NCBI RefSeq assembly: GCF_002954615.1
Contig: NZ_MSCJ01000001.1
Coordinates: 2,170,001 to 2,234,000, forward strand
Length of the DNA: 64,000 nucleotides
Source: Photobacterium angustum
GTDB lineage: Bacteria; Pseudomonadota; Gammaproteobacteria; Enterobacterales; Vibrionaceae
Direction: 5' to 3'
Shown: positions 1 to 9,908 of the stretch, in pieces
How the letters are laid out: each line of letters starts with the position of its first letter
Position numbering within the stretch: position 1 is the first letter of the stretch
Notes under the pieces: generated by a model
Database searches by the model: none
What the model was told of the DNA's origin: nothing
The model's input: the letters and a program-made list of their open reading frames with translations, nothing else
Program-made: the position numbers and the translations under genes

Positions 1-440
1 AAGCTAACTAAATCTTTTGCCGCTAGTTCTATTTCTAAGCCGCGACGACCCGCACTAACACAAATAGTATCAAACGTTTCTGCGCTGCTATCAACAAAGG
101 TTGGCAGCCGTTTTTTTTGTCCTAACGGGCTTATACCACCCACTATGTACCCTGTTACTTTTTCAGCAAGCTTTGGATCGGCCATTTCAGCCTTCTTACC
201 GCCCGCAGCTTTAGCTGCTGCTTTTAAATCTAACATGCCAGATACAGGAACTACGGCAACCGCTAAATTTTTAGGATCGCCATTTAATGCAAATAGTAAG
301 GTTTTAAATACGCGATTAGGATCTAGCCCTAAGACTTCTGCCGCTTCATGACCAAAATTATTATTGGCTGGATCATGTTCATATTGATGTACTTGATACG
401 AAATTTTTTGTTTCTTTGCTAATTGAATCGCTGGAGTCAT
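1..440 (-). CDS. ybaK: Cys-tRNA(Pro) deacylase YbaK, 3' end outside window
   Basis: Reading leftwards from an ATG at 438-440, the frame stays open to the window edge, so about 146 N-terminal residues are visible and the C-terminus is missing. The protein starts [18 protein letters not shown] and contains [15 protein letters not shown], the signature region of the YbaK/EbsC family. The family hydrolyses Cys-tRNA(Pro) formed by prolyl-tRNA synthetase, a trans-editing role in the cytoplasm. Similarity to E. coli YbaK is clear along the whole visible length. It lies downstream of nutA on the same strand, separated by a terminator, so it probably has its own promoter. Confidence 0.93.
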   Translation of the reverse strand, partial: MTPAIQLAKKQKISYQVHQYEHDPANNNFGHEAAEVLGLDPNRVFKTLLFALNGDPKNLAVAVVPVSGMLDLKAAAKAAGGKKAEMADPKLAEKVTGYIVGGISPLGQKKRLPTFVDSSAETFDTICVSAGRRGLEIELAAKDLVS

Positions 441-595
441 TATTTTTCACTCTATTTATCATTCAAACAGCTGTGGTTAATTCCCCCCTATTGCTCAAAA
501 GCAACTAAAGAAATTAAGAACATCTGTTTACCTGTAATGATTATATCGTGAGTTGACAGTTTTCGGCTATATCCATAAAAAGAAGGATTTTAAAT

Positions 596-634
596 ACAAA
601 AAAGCGCATCGAATAAAAATATAAGATGCGCTTT
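596..634 (-). terminator. Intrinsic terminator of nutA
   Basis: Stem AGCGCATC/GATGCGCT around an AT-rich loop is followed, on the minus strand, by a run of six T. It lies just downstream of the nutA stop codon. Confidence 0.8.
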
Positions 635-651
635 CGAGCAATTAATATTGC

Positions 652-2325
652 TTATTTATAAACAATTTCACCTTTCGGCGCGAATTTGTTTACATCAATC
701 GGTGAATTCGTTTCTAAGTATTGCTTTAATACTTCCGCGTCAACAAAACCTGTATTTACATGGCCTGCATGATCATTGATCTTCGGATAGCCGTCACCAC
801 CTGCTGCGTTGTAGCTTGGTACAGTGAAACGGTAAGTCTTTTTCAGATCTAACGGCTTACCAGCAAACTTCACATCACTTACTTTGCCATTTTCAACAGT
901 CATTGAAATACCGTAGAACTGCGCATAAGCACCAGAATCCGTCGGCTTAGTGGCAACAACATTTAAATAATCTAAAATTTCTTTCCCTGACATATCGGTG
1001 TACGTCACGATATTGCCAAAAGGTTGGACGGTTAGTACATCTTTATAAGTAATATCGCCGCCTTCAATTGAGTCACGAACACCACCAGAGTTCATTACAG
1101 CAAAGTCCGCTTTAGCACGTTGCATGTGTGACGCAGCAATAAGACGACCTAAGTTTGTTTGCTCAAATCGAACCACATTACGATCGCCTTCTAGCTTGCC
1201 ATTCGACTTGGCAATCTTAACGTTTAACTGCTCTTGTCCATGCTCTTGGTAAGGCTTAAGGAAGTTATATACTTCTTGGTTTTTTACAATTTCATCTTGA
1301 ATAAAGACACGCTTACTTGAGCCATCATCTAGTTTAACTTTTTTCTTCAAGTTAACTGGGATCAAATCGTAACTAACCAGTGACAGTTCACCGTTCTGAA
1401 ATTCAAAGTCAGCACGACCTACATACTTACCCCACTCGTGGGCTTGGACAATCCACGTACCATTTTGCTGATCAGGTACACACTCATCACCCGGTTTAAA
1501 ATCTTTCTTCGCAACATTTGGGCCTTCCATACAGACTGGCTCTTGCGAGTGACCACCGACGATCATATCGAGATCGCCATCATCTAAATAACGTGCAAGC
1601 GCTACATCACCCGGAGCATTAATACCACGATGACCATCTTCATAATGCCCCATGTGCGTTGCCGCAATGATCACATCAGGCTTTTCTGTTTTTTCTAGCT
1701 CAGCAATCACTTTTTTGGCTTCTGATTTTGGATCGCGAAACTCTACATTGCCGATAAATTCAGGATTACCAATTTTAGCGGTGTCTTCTGTCGTCAAACC
1801 GATGACTGCAATCTTGATCCCTTGCTTTTCAAAAATTTGGTAAGGCTGAAATAAACGCTCACCTGTTGTCTTATCGTAAATATTAGCCGACAACATTGGG
1901 AAATTCGCCCACTCTTCTTGCTTACGTAGCACATCTAATGGGTTATCAAATTCATGATTTCCTAATGCCATTGCATCATAGCCAAGCAGATTCATTCCTT
2001 TAAAATCTGGCTCTGCATCTTGTAGATCAGATTCAGGAACCCCCGTGTTAATGTCACCGCCAGAAAGTAATAAGCTAGTACCACCTTGTTCTTCTACTTC
2101 TGCACGGATTTCATCAATCAATGTCTTACGGGCAGCCATACCATACTCACCATTTTGATTGTGCCAGAAGCGACCATGGTTATCGTTAGTATGAAGAATC
2201 GTGATTCTATAAGTAGTATCAGCATCCCATGCTGATGAGGCTTTATCCGCTGTCGTTGCACAACCTGAAAGAACGGCAACGAGAGCGGCGCTTAATGCTG
2301 TTTTAGCAAATAGGCGTTGCTTCAT
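652..2325 (-). CDS. nutA: 5'-nucleotidase lipoprotein NutA (UshA family)
   Basis: A 557-residue periplasmic 5'-nucleotidase of the UshA family that dephosphorylates extracellular nucleotides so nucleosides can be taken up. The N-terminus has a lipoprotein signal with lipobox LSGC (Cys about residue 22), as in the membrane-anchored NutA of Vibrio rather than the soluble E. coli UshA. The metallophosphoesterase domain shows HTNDNHGRFW, GGDINTG and GNHEFDNP. The C-terminal substrate domain shows NSGGVRDSIEGGDITY. An in-frame GTG lies nine bases upstream, but AAGGTGG sits at the right distance from the ATG at 2325, so that ATG is chosen. Single gene with its own terminator. Confidence 0.93.
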   Translation of the reverse strand: MKQRLFAKTALSAALVAVLSGCATTADKASSAWDADTTYRITILHTNDNHGRFWHNQNGEYGMAARKTLIDEIRAEVEEQGGTSLLLSGGDINTGVPESDLQDAEPDFKGMNLLGYDAMALGNHEFDNPLDVLRKQEEWANFPMLSANIYDKTTGERLFQPYQIFEKQGIKIAVIGLTTEDTAKIGNPEFIGNVEFRDPKSEAKKVIAELEKTEKPDVIIAATHMGHYEDGHRGINAPGDVALARYLDDGDLDMIVGGHSQEPVCMEGPNVAKKDFKPGDECVPDQQNGTWIVQAHEWGKYVGRADFEFQNGELSLVSYDLIPVNLKKKVKLDDGSSKRVFIQDEIVKNQEVYNFLKPYQEHGQEQLNVKIAKSNGKLEGDRNVVRFEQTNLGRLIAASHMQRAKADFAVMNSGGVRDSIEGGDITYKDVLTVQPFGNIVTYTDMSGKEILDYLNVVATKPTDSGAYAQFYGISMTVENGKVSDVKFAGKPLDLKKTYRFTVPSYNAAGGDGYPKINDHAGHVNTGFVDAEVLKQYLETNSPIDVNKFAPKGEIVYK

Positions 2326-2636
2326 GGTATCCACCTTAACTGTATTTTTAATGGCGGTTTCAAACGAAGATAATATTTCTTAAAACCGGTACAAATTGAT
2401 CAGTCACATTTTCACCACAAAAACATGTGATTAAAAGCGAAACAATGTGACCAACATCGCCAGTGTAACGAAATAAACACGTATGACTTTTCCATTTTAA
2501 TTTTTTGTTAACAGGATCACTTTTCGTCTTTCAAAACTCTTGTTTATGTCACACCAAAGCACAAAAAAGCCCAGTAAATACTGGGCTTTTATCAAACAGT
2601 TATGTTTAACACTACTTTATAGTGAGCTAACTCACA
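2326..2636. other. nutA promoter region and metT terminator
   Basis: About 310 bases without a gene. It holds the terminator of the upstream transporter gene (2563-2590) and the 5' region of nutA. Several TGTGA/TCACA pentamers occur, but none form a properly spaced CRP site. No small ORF or RNA is evident. Confidence 0.5.
2563..2590 (-). terminator. Intrinsic terminator of the NhaC-family transporter gene
   Basis: Stem AGCCCAGTA/TACTGGGCT is followed by TTTTTT on the minus strand, 47 bases past the stop codon. The opposite strand also has a short T run. Confidence 0.88.
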
Positions 2637-3995
2637 TTATACTTTAGCCAATTTTCGACTAGGGTGTTTCAACATAATCGCAACAATGGCAGAAAACGCT
2701 AAAAAGAAACAGTAATAAGAGTGCGCAACAACATCTAATGGTGATAACTCAAAAACAGAACCAAGGAGTAATGCTTGCGCTCCGTATGGCAAAACACCTT
2801 GAATAACGCACGAGAAAATATCGAGCAAACTTGCGGAACGACGCGGTGTAACCCCATTTTCATCAGCTAGTTCACGTGCAACCCCGCCTGACACAATAAT
2901 CGCAACAGTATTATTTGCCGTACATAAGTTAGTCAAACTCACAAGACTGGCAATGCCAAACTCACTCGCACGTAAATTTTCAGACGACTGATGTTTTTTA
3001 CTAAAGACATTAATCACACGACTGATGGTTTGAGTTAAAAAAGCGAGTCCACCTTGTTGACGCATTAATTCACTAATACCACCAATCAACATAGAAAGCA
3101 GGAAGATTTCCTGCATATTGCCAAAACCACCATAAATATCTTTACCAAAACTTGTAAAACTATAATCAGCAACAGATGTTAGCCCGACACCACCAGCCAG
3201 TAGAATACCAACAGACAGTACAACAAACACATTAACGCCTGATACTGCGAGTACCAAGATAGTGATATAAGGAATGACTTTTAACCATTCAATCGGTGTT
3301 GTTTCAGGTAATTGTGTAACCGAGCTATTAAACGCAAATAATAAAATTGCGGCAATTGCAGCAGGTAAGGCGATTTTAATGTTTTCACGGAATTTATCTT
3401 TCATCTGACAGCCTTGTGATCGCGTTGCGGCAATTGTGGTGTCAGAAATAATAGAAAGGTTATCACCAAACATTGCACCGCTAAGAACAACACCTGCGGT
3501 TAATGCGACATCCATACCAGACGCATGCGCAATGCCTAATGCGACGGGGGCTACTGCTGCAATTGTCCCCATCGATGTTCCCATTGCGGTGGCAATAAAA
3601 GCAGAGATCACAAAAATACCGGGTAAGATCATGCTTGCTGGAATAAGTGATAAGCCAAGATTAACCGTTGCATCCACCCCACCCGACGCTTTAGCAACAG
3701 AGGCAAAAGCACCAGCCAATAGGTAGATCATACACATTGCAATAATATCGCTATGACCAACACCACGGATAAATTGCTCTATCGCTTTATTAAGTTTTTC
3801 TTTACTTAATAAAATCGCAACAACAACAGCAGGCAAAGCTGCGACAGGTGAAGGTAATTGATAAAAAGCGAAATCAACCCCTTGCATTGTAAGGTAAGTA
3901 CCAACACCAATGAATAAAGCTAAAAAAATACCCAAGGGTAATAGTGCTAATGCAGAAGGTGTAATGATTTGATTTTTTTTATCTGTGTTTGGCAT
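2637..3995 (-). CDS. metT: NhaC-family transporter, probable methionine transporter MetT
   Basis: A 452-residue polytopic inner membrane protein of the NhaC Na+/H+ antiporter superfamily, with about eleven hydrophobic segments and the family region SGAMFGDNLSIISDTTIAAT around residues 170-190. By family alone it would be called a Na+/H+ antiporter. However, the promoter carries three adjacent MetJ boxes (4058-4081) overlapping the -35 element. Comparative genomics has assigned MetJ- or SAM-riboswitch-controlled NhaC members to methionine uptake under the name MetT. That assignment here is inference from regulation. ATG at 3995 is the start. Monocistronic, with its own terminator. Substrate could instead be an amino acid exchanged for cations. 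Confidence 0.75.
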   Translation of the reverse strand: MPNTDKKNQIITPSALALLPLGIFLALFIGVGTYLTMQGVDFAFYQLPSPVAALPAVVVAILLSKEKLNKAIEQFIRGVGHSDIIAMCMIYLLAGAFASVAKASGGVDATVNLGLSLIPASMILPGIFVISAFIATAMGTSMGTIAAVAPVALGIAHASGMDVALTAGVVLSGAMFGDNLSIISDTTIAATRSQGCQMKDKFRENIKIALPAAIAAILLFAFNSSVTQLPETTPIEWLKVIPYITILVLAVSGVNVFVVLSVGILLAGGVGLTSVADYSFTSFGKDIYGGFGNMQEIFLLSMLIGGISELMRQQGGLAFLTQTISRVINVFSKKHQSSENLRASEFGIASLVSLTNLCTANNTVAIIVSGGVARELADENGVTPRRSASLLDIFSCVIQGVLPYGAQALLLGSVFELSPLDVVAHSYYCFFLAFSAIVAIMLKHPSRKLAKV

Positions 3996-4031
3996 GGCGA
4001 CTACTGAAATTCTATTTATACATTCATTCTA

Positions 4032-4060
4032 AGACTAAAGGGATGCGCTCAGAGTGTCAA
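4032..4060 (-). promoter_or_regulatory. Predicted sigma70 promoter of metT
   Basis: On the minus strand TTGACA (4060-4055) is followed after 17 bases by TAGTCT (4037-4032). The -35 is perfect and the -10 weak. The 3' half of the -35 overlaps the first MetJ box. Confidence 0.6.
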
Positions 4061-4081
4061 CATCTAGACGTCTAAACATCC
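4058..4081 (-). promoter_or_regulatory. MetJ operator: three tandem met boxes
   Basis: The central octamer 4066-4073 is AGACGTCT, a perfect met box. It is flanked in register by CAACATCT (4058-4065, 5 of 8) and AAACATCC (4074-4081, 5 of 8). MetJ with S-adenosylmethionine binds tandem octamers cooperatively. The array overlaps the -35 region of the transporter gene, so it should repress it when methionine is plentiful. Confidence 0.75.
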
Positions 4082-4086
4082 AAAAG

Positions 4087-4107
4087 ATATGTAACTAAAT
4101 TACATAT
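4087..4107. promoter_or_regulatory. Perfect palindrome between metT and the chemoreceptor gene
   Basis: Arms ATATGTAA and TTACATAT are separated by five bases. It lies directly beside the MetJ boxes in the divergent intergenic region (3996-4294). It looks like a dimer operator. I do not recognise the regulator. Confidence 0.4.
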
Positions 4108-4294
4108 TCAGTCAAGTCCATTTTATTTTTGTGTTTTATGACAAGAAAAGCGCTTATCTTGTAGTAAAAGAACAAAAAATGGAACGTTCATCACTCAATT
4201 AAGTAACACTAATAACAATTATATTATTTAAGGTGCATCTACGATAAACAACCGCTAAAATCTGCTAACATTTACTGGATTTTAGGGGTATATA

Positions 4295-6178
4295 ATGCAG
4301 TTAACATTAAAACAAAAACTTATTGTCGCGAGTTTATCGGCAGTTTTAGTGATGGCGACTGCACTCACTTGGCTCGCTGCTAATCAAATTGATACTCAAG
4401 CTAAACGTGATCTTTATGCTCGAGCAAGTAGCCTAACCGAGGCTGTTAGCAGCAGTGTGGGTGACTGGGTAAATATTCGTACCAATATTATTGACTCAGT
4501 AACAATTAACAACCCTGACATTGCTATGATCCCCTCTTTAAAGCAAGCCCGTTTAGCGGGTCAATTTGAAGATATTTACTTCGGCAGCACCGCAGGTATC
4601 GCCACTAGCTCTTTTGCTGAACGTGATTTATCTCAGGTAGATCCACGAACCCGTCCTTGGTACCAAGAAGCACAAAAAGCTAATGAGACCATCATATCGT
4701 CACCGTATATGGACACCTTAACTAAAGCTAAAATGGTGACCATCGCCAAACCTGTTTATGATAATTCCACTTTTATCGGTGTTATCGGCGCTGATATATT
4801 GATCACCCAATTAATCGACGACATCGTAAATTTGAATGTTGGTCAAAATGCATTTGCTATGTTGATCAATAAAAAAGACGCCACGTTTATCGCTCACCCC
4901 GATCAGCAGCTATTGCTACAACCTATTTCACGTTATAGCAATGCGCTTTCTATCAATTATATTGAGCAGCAAATTCATAATAATGCACTGACTAACCTGA
5001 CCATTAACGATCAGCCTAAGCTACTTTATTTTGCTAACATCCCTCATACTGACTGGATATTAGCAATCAACATGGATAAAAAAACCGAGGAAGCAAGCCA
5101 TAAAGCATTGCTTTATAAGCTCCTTCTTACCGCTGCGGTTATTGCACTGTTAGTCATTACTACAGTGGCTTGGTTAGTTAACTTCTTGTTCCGCGATTTA
5201 GATCGCGTATCCAACGCATTGGCAGAAATCGCTAGTGGTGAGGGCGATCTGACTCAACGTATTGAGCCAAAGAGCAATGATGAAGTGGGTCAACTCGCCA
5301 ATAACTTCAACCAGTTCGTTGGCAACATGCATCAAATGGTGGCACGTTTAAACCATGTATCTCAATCACTCAGTCAGCAGTCACATTTAACAGCAACCCA
5401 AGCAGAAGAACGTAGTACCCGCATCCAGCATCAACAAGATGAAATCAATATGGTCGCAACTGCTATTAACGAAATGGCAGCGGCAACCAAAGAAATTGCA
5501 TCTAACGCAGAAAATACAGCACGAACAGCAGAAGAAACTGTGATGGCATCTAATCATGGTGCAACTCAGGTCAATCAAAGCCAACAATCTATTTCAAGTT
5601 TGGCGCAAGAAGTTGAAACGGCAACGACAGTGATCAGCGATCTTAATAGCCATGCCCAAAGCATCAACACGATTCTTTCAACTATCCAAGGCATTGCAGA
5701 GCAAACTAACTTGCTGGCATTAAATGCTGCGATTGAAGCTGCACGTGCTGGCGAACAAGGTCGTGGATTTGCAGTTGTTGCAGATGAAGTGCGAGTGTTA
5801 AGTCAACGTACGCATGCCTCAACCCAAGAAATTCAACAAATGATTGAAACGCTACAGCAAACCACAGGGCAAGCGGTTGGGATAATGGAAGATAGTCGTC
5901 ACCTATCTGAAACCAGTGTTGATGATGCAAGCTCTGCTTCTGCTAGCTTGGCGCAAATTACCAACGCTGTTAATAACATCAATGATATGGCAACCCAAAT
6001 AGCCTCTGCTGCCGAAGAGCAATCATCAGTGACATCAGAGATCACGCGCAATACCGAAGGGATCCGTGATGTCTCAAACGAGTTGGCTGTTGAAGCTAAT
6101 GAAGCTGCAAAACAAGCCGCTGAATTATCAGAGCTCTCTTATGAACTGCAGCAAGAAATCAACCGCTTTAAATTATAA
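4295..6178 (+). CDS. Methyl-accepting chemotaxis protein with dCache sensor
   Basis: A 627-residue chemoreceptor that controls CheA and so flagellar motor switching. Order of parts: transmembrane helix near residues 8-28, periplasmic double-Cache domain to about 270, second transmembrane helix near 272-297, HAMP to about 350, then the cytoplasmic signalling hairpin. The tip sequence [20 protein letters not shown] lies near residue 469. The sensor has RTRPWYQEA followed by SSPYMD and GVIGADI, resembling the amino-acid-binding motif described for dCache_1 domains, so an amino acid ligand is likely (inference). There is no C-terminal CheR-tethering pentapeptide. ATG at 4295 follows TAGGGG. Monocistronic. 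Confidence 0.93.
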   Translation: MQLTLKQKLIVASLSAVLVMATALTWLAANQIDTQAKRDLYARASSLTEAVSSSVGDWVNIRTNIIDSVTINNPDIAMIPSLKQARLAGQFEDIYFGSTAGIATSSFAERDLSQVDPRTRPWYQEAQKANETIISSPYMDTLTKAKMVTIAKPVYDNSTFIGVIGADILITQLIDDIVNLNVGQNAFAMLINKKDATFIAHPDQQLLLQPISRYSNALSINYIEQQIHNNALTNLTINDQPKLLYFANIPHTDWILAINMDKKTEEASHKALLYKLLLTAAVIALLVITTVAWLVNFLFRDLDRVSNALAEIASGEGDLTQRIEPKSNDEVGQLANNFNQFVGNMHQMVARLNHVSQSLSQQSHLTATQAEERSTRIQHQQDEINMVATAINEMAAATKEIASNAENTARTAEETVMASNHGATQVNQSQQSISSLAQEVETATTVISDLNSHAQSINTILSTIQGIAEQTNLLALNAAIEAARAGEQGRGFAVVADEVRVLSQRTHASTQEIQQMIETLQQTTGQAVGIMEDSRHLSETSVDDASSASASLAQITNAVNNINDMATQIASAAEEQSSVTSEITRNTEGIRDVSNELAVEANEAAKQAAELSELSYELQQEINRFKL

Positions 6179-6194
6179 TATATCTAAATAAACA

Positions 6195-6226
6195 AAAGGC
6201 TTGCGTATAACGCAAGCCTTTCTTTT
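6195..6226 (+). terminator. Intrinsic terminator of the chemoreceptor gene
   Basis: Perfect 12-base-pair stem (6195-6206 with 6210-6221) and a three-base loop, followed by CTTTT. Lies between convergent genes. Confidence 0.88.
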
Positions 6227-6260
6227 AGAGTCCAATTTAAACCAGCTATCAAGTAAATGT

Positions 6261-7523
6261 TTACACTAAACTAAAAATAATCGCCGCGACGGCTAAACAT
6301 CCCATCAATAAAATAAACCAAGTACTGATTTTACCTCGGTACATTTTCAGGCTTTCAATTCGATATACCGCAAGCATTGGCATAATAAAAAGTATCATCG
6401 CAATCACAGGGCCAGATAACGCTTCCATCATCCCTAAAATACTTGGGTTCATAACAGCAGCAAACCAAATAGAGAAGAACATGATCACTACCCCAATCTT
6501 GTCGATGGTTTTTAACGGTAGTGATGTTTGTTTCGCTACAATGCCATTGAAGCTTTCACGTGCGCCCATAAAGTGCCCTAAAAACGATGACGTAATTGCA
6601 ATAAAAGCAATTAAAGGGCCTAGCAACATAATAAAGTGACTGTCTTTAACGTTCGCTAAATAAGATAACACTGACACGTTATCCATTTTTGCATGCTGCA
6701 ACTGCTCAGGGGATAAACTTAACACGCAAGAGAACACAAAGAACAAAACAAAAGTAATCAACATCATTGAGGTACGCTTTAAGATTGTTTCTGATTTTCG
6801 ATGTGCATGATCGCCATACTGACGACGTTGAGCATTCACAAAACCAGAAACGACAGGCGTATAACTAAAAGCAAAAACAACAACCGGTATTGATAACCAT
6901 AACGATGAGCTAAATTCAGTGATACTTTGAGAGAAGTTAAGATTAGGCACATGCCAGCTTGGGATCAGGTAAATAGAAATGCCCGCCAGAATAAATGCCA
7001 GTGGGTAGACAATCACTTCAAACGCTTTAAGCATCGCTTTTTCACCCGCAAGCATCACAGTGATCATCAAGAAGACTAATCCGCCTGATAACAACACCCG
7101 TGACGGTGCTTGCCAACCTAATTGATGGACAATAAAACTATCAACGGTATTGGTTAGGCCAACACCATAAATGAGTAAAATCGGAAAGATAGAAAGAAAA
7201 TACAGGGCTGAAATTAAGCGTCCGTAACGGGAACCAAAATGCTCTTCAACTACATCGGTAAAATCAGCGTCAGAAGATGATGATGATAAAACAAAACGCG
7301 CTAATCCACGATGAGCCCAAAATGTCATAGGTCCTGCTAATAATGCCATTATAACCAGTGACCAGAATCCACCAGAGCCGATATTGATAGGTAAAAATAA
7401 AATACCCGCCCCTACCGATGTACCAAACAAACTTAACATCCAACGGGTGTCATGCTGTGTCCATTTAGAAGGATGTGCTGTGCTCTCTTTTTCGGGGTGC
7501 GCTTGGATTGTTGTTAATGACAC
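6261..7523 (-). CDS. HAAAP-family aromatic/serine amino acid permease
   Basis: A 420-residue inner membrane transporter of the hydroxy/aromatic amino acid permease family (SdaC/YhaO type), with about eleven hydrophobic segments. The N-terminal region LFGTSVGAGILFLPINIG is the family's first membrane segment. It would import serine, threonine or a similar amino acid with a proton. The frame is open from a TTG at 7541, but GTG at 7523 is preceded by AGAGAG at a suitable distance and is preferred. Monocistronic, and convergent with the chemoreceptor gene. The exact substrate cannot be read from the sequence. Confidence 0.85.
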   Translation of the reverse strand: MSLTTIQAHPEKESTAHPSKWTQHDTRWMLSLFGTSVGAGILFLPINIGSGGFWSLVIMALLAGPMTFWAHRGLARFVLSSSSSDADFTDVVEEHFGSRYGRLISALYFLSIFPILLIYGVGLTNTVDSFIVHQLGWQAPSRVLLSGGLVFLMITVMLAGEKAMLKAFEVIVYPLAFILAGISIYLIPSWHVPNLNFSQSITEFSSSLWLSIPVVVFAFSYTPVVSGFVNAQRRQYGDHAHRKSETILKRTSMMLITFVLFFVFSCVLSLSPEQLQHAKMDNVSVLSYLANVKDSHFIMLLGPLIAFIAITSSFLGHFMGARESFNGIVAKQTSLPLKTIDKIGVVIMFFSIWFAAVMNPSILGMMEALSGPVIAMILFIMPMLAVYRIESLKMYRGKISTWFILLMGCLAVAAIIFSLV

Positions 7524-7780
7524 AAGTGACTCTCTAACCAAATAAAATCGGCTATAAGTATGAAACTAAGATCTTTAAGTTTCAAAAAAAGAGAGACACA
7601 TATCACACTAAACAACCAATACCCAATAAGTATGAGAACTGCAATACTAACAAATAACGATATATAGCTTCACAAATCACTCAAATAATAAGAATTAAAT
7701 ATCGTTTTTGTATATTTATTAACTTTTCATATATTGAACACTTATCATACAAAACAATCATTCAGTTCATTATAGGCAAT
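7524..7780. other. AT-rich leader and promoter region of the permease gene
   Basis: About 260 bases of very AT-rich sequence with no gene. It contains the predicted permease promoter and palindrome (7557-7585). Nothing else recognisable was seen. Confidence 0.5.
7557..7585 (-). promoter_or_regulatory. Predicted permease promoter with embedded palindrome
   Basis: On the minus strand TTGAAA (7585-7580) and CATACT (7562-7557) are 17 bases apart. An inverted repeat with arms TGAAACT (7561-7567) and AGTTTCA (7578-7584) covers most of the spacer, so it is a plausible repressor site. The regulator is unknown. Confidence 0.45.
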
Positions 7781-7813
7781 AAAAAAGCCCAGTGATTTAT
7801 TCTCACTGGGCTC
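7781..7813 (-). terminator. Intrinsic terminator of the hemA-kdsA operon
   Basis: Stem AGCCCAGTGA/TCACTGGGCT followed by TTTTTT on the minus strand, 20 bases past the kdsA stop. Confidence 0.9.
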
Positions 7814-7832
7814 TAAAATCTAAATGAAAGAC

Positions 7833-8702
<870 letters not shown>

Positions 8703-9512
8703 CTAGTGTAGAATCAGAGGCTCATCAAAGAGCGTCTCTACTTGAGTTTTGAGTAAATCAGCGGCTGGATCTTCTGGGCATTGCTCAATAAAGTATGAGT
8801 AATCCATCGCTGCAGCGTGATTACAATCAAGCTGTTGATAAATATAGCCTCGGTCACGGATCTCATGGGGATCGCCTGGGCTAAATACCAGCGCAAGATC
8901 ACTACAACGTAAAGCATCCGTAAAATGCTCTTCACGAAGAAGTGCACTTTTCATAACCGTTAACCAACGCGTTAAAATTTCATGATTCTGCTGCGTTTTA
9001 AGGTATTCAGGTTTAAGTTCAGTAAATGGGCCACGGTGACCAATCAACCAGCTACGTAATATATGCGTGCTAACAAATTCACCATCAAAGGGGTTAATAT
9101 ACTGAACATCGCTTTCAGACCATGTCGCTTTTAATAGAAACTGGGTCGGAAAGCCTACGCTTTCAATCGGCAGATCAAGGTGCTGAGATAAATAAAGAAA
9201 TAAAGCACCAAGGCTTACAGGGATCCCCTTTCTACGCTCCAGTACTTTATCTAAAAATGCATTGTCTGACGAAAAGTATTGCTGATGATCGCCTTGAAAT
9301 CCCCACTCTCGATAAAAAAGGCGTAACAGCCCCTCTAACCGTAAACGAGGATTAACTTCTTCCATTAATGTTTGCTCAGCTTCCTGCGCTAATTGAGATA
9401 ACTTTAACTCCACCCACTGGGTTGGAAATTCAGGCACGATGTCCTTCATCATATCAATAGCACCATAAACTAATGGCCGCGAATTTAATTCGTCTTCATT
9501 AAACAGCATCAT
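8703..9512 (-). CDS. sirB1: SirB1 family protein (transglutaminase-like with TPR)
   Basis: A 269-residue cytoplasmic protein of the SirB1 family. The N-terminal two thirds carry the transglutaminase-like domain, with RRKGIPVSLGALFLYLSQ and VGFPTQFLLK. The C-terminal part has a tetratricopeptide-like stretch near residues 185-250 (AALREEHFTDALRCSDLAL region). The biochemical function is not established, and the old link to Salmonella virulence regulation is weak. It is conserved between sirB2 and kdsA in gammaproteobacteria, and that order is kept here. Two consecutive ATGs are present at the start. Confidence 0.9.
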   Translation of the reverse strand: MMLFNEDELNSRPLVYGAIDMMKDIVPEFPTQWVELKLSQLAQEAEQTLMEEVNPRLRLEGLLRLFYREWGFQGDHQQYFSSDNAFLDKVLERRKGIPVSLGALFLYLSQHLDLPIESVGFPTQFLLKATWSESDVQYINPFDGEFVSTHILRSWLIGHRGPFTELKPEYLKTQQNHEILTRWLTVMKSALLREEHFTDALRCSDLALVFSPGDPHEIRDRGYIYQQLDCNHAAAMDYSYFIEQCPEDPAADLLKTQVETLFDEPLILH

Positions 9513-9525
9513 GATCTAACCTAAC

Positions 9526-9906
9526 TTAACCTAAAATTGGCGTTTTCGTTACCGCCAATTGCGCAGCCAGAAATACCCAGCCCAATGCGCCTAAAAAGGC
9601 AAATGTCTTAAAGACTTTATTTTTACCCATGTGTAACGTGACATAACCAAGGGCGATGTAAGCGAGTACACAGGTTAGCTTTTCAGTTAACCAACCATTA
9701 CCAGCCGTAAAAGGCATAAATCCTGTAATGAAAATTAATGCTACACCACTAGCTAAAAGCACAGTGTCGACAATATGGGGAGTAATCTTGAAAAACTTTT
9801 TATTTAACAGTGATGAGTTTGCCATCATCATGATGTAGCGAGTCACAAATAGTAAAACACTGAGTGCGATTGCCACTAAATGAAGATGTTTCATTGCCAT
9901 ATACAT
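9526..9906 (-). CDS. sirB2: SirB2 family membrane protein
   Basis: A 126-residue inner membrane protein with four hydrophobic segments, beginning MYMAMKHLHLVAIALSVLLF. The frame is open far upstream into prmC, but the ATG at 9906 lies two bases after the prmC stop and is preceded by AAGGAG. That Shine-Dalgarno sequence sits inside the last prmC codons, which suggests translational coupling. The molecular function of SirB2 is unknown. It sits in its usual place between prmC and sirB1. Confidence 0.88.
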   Translation of the reverse strand: MYMAMKHLHLVAIALSVLLFVTRYIMMMANSSLLNKKFFKITPHIVDTVLLASGVALIFITGFMPFTAGNGWLTEKLTCVLAYIALGYVTLHMGKNKVFKTFAFLGALGWVFLAAQLAVTKTPILG

Positions 9907-9908
9907 AA

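Noticed and set aside
553..582. TTGACA promoter-like sequence on the plus strand between ybaK and nutA
   Set aside because: It faces the 3' end of nutA, lacks a convincing -10, and no plus-strand gene or RNA follows.
2341..2480. Possible CRP sites upstream of nutA (several TGTGA and TCACA pentamers)
   Set aside because: No pair has the TGTGA-N6-TCACA spacing; each is at best a half site in AT-rich DNA.
2637..3995. Plain annotation as Na+/H+ antiporter NhaC
   Set aside because: The family assignment stands, but the MetJ operator makes methionine transport a better-supported role than pH homeostasis.
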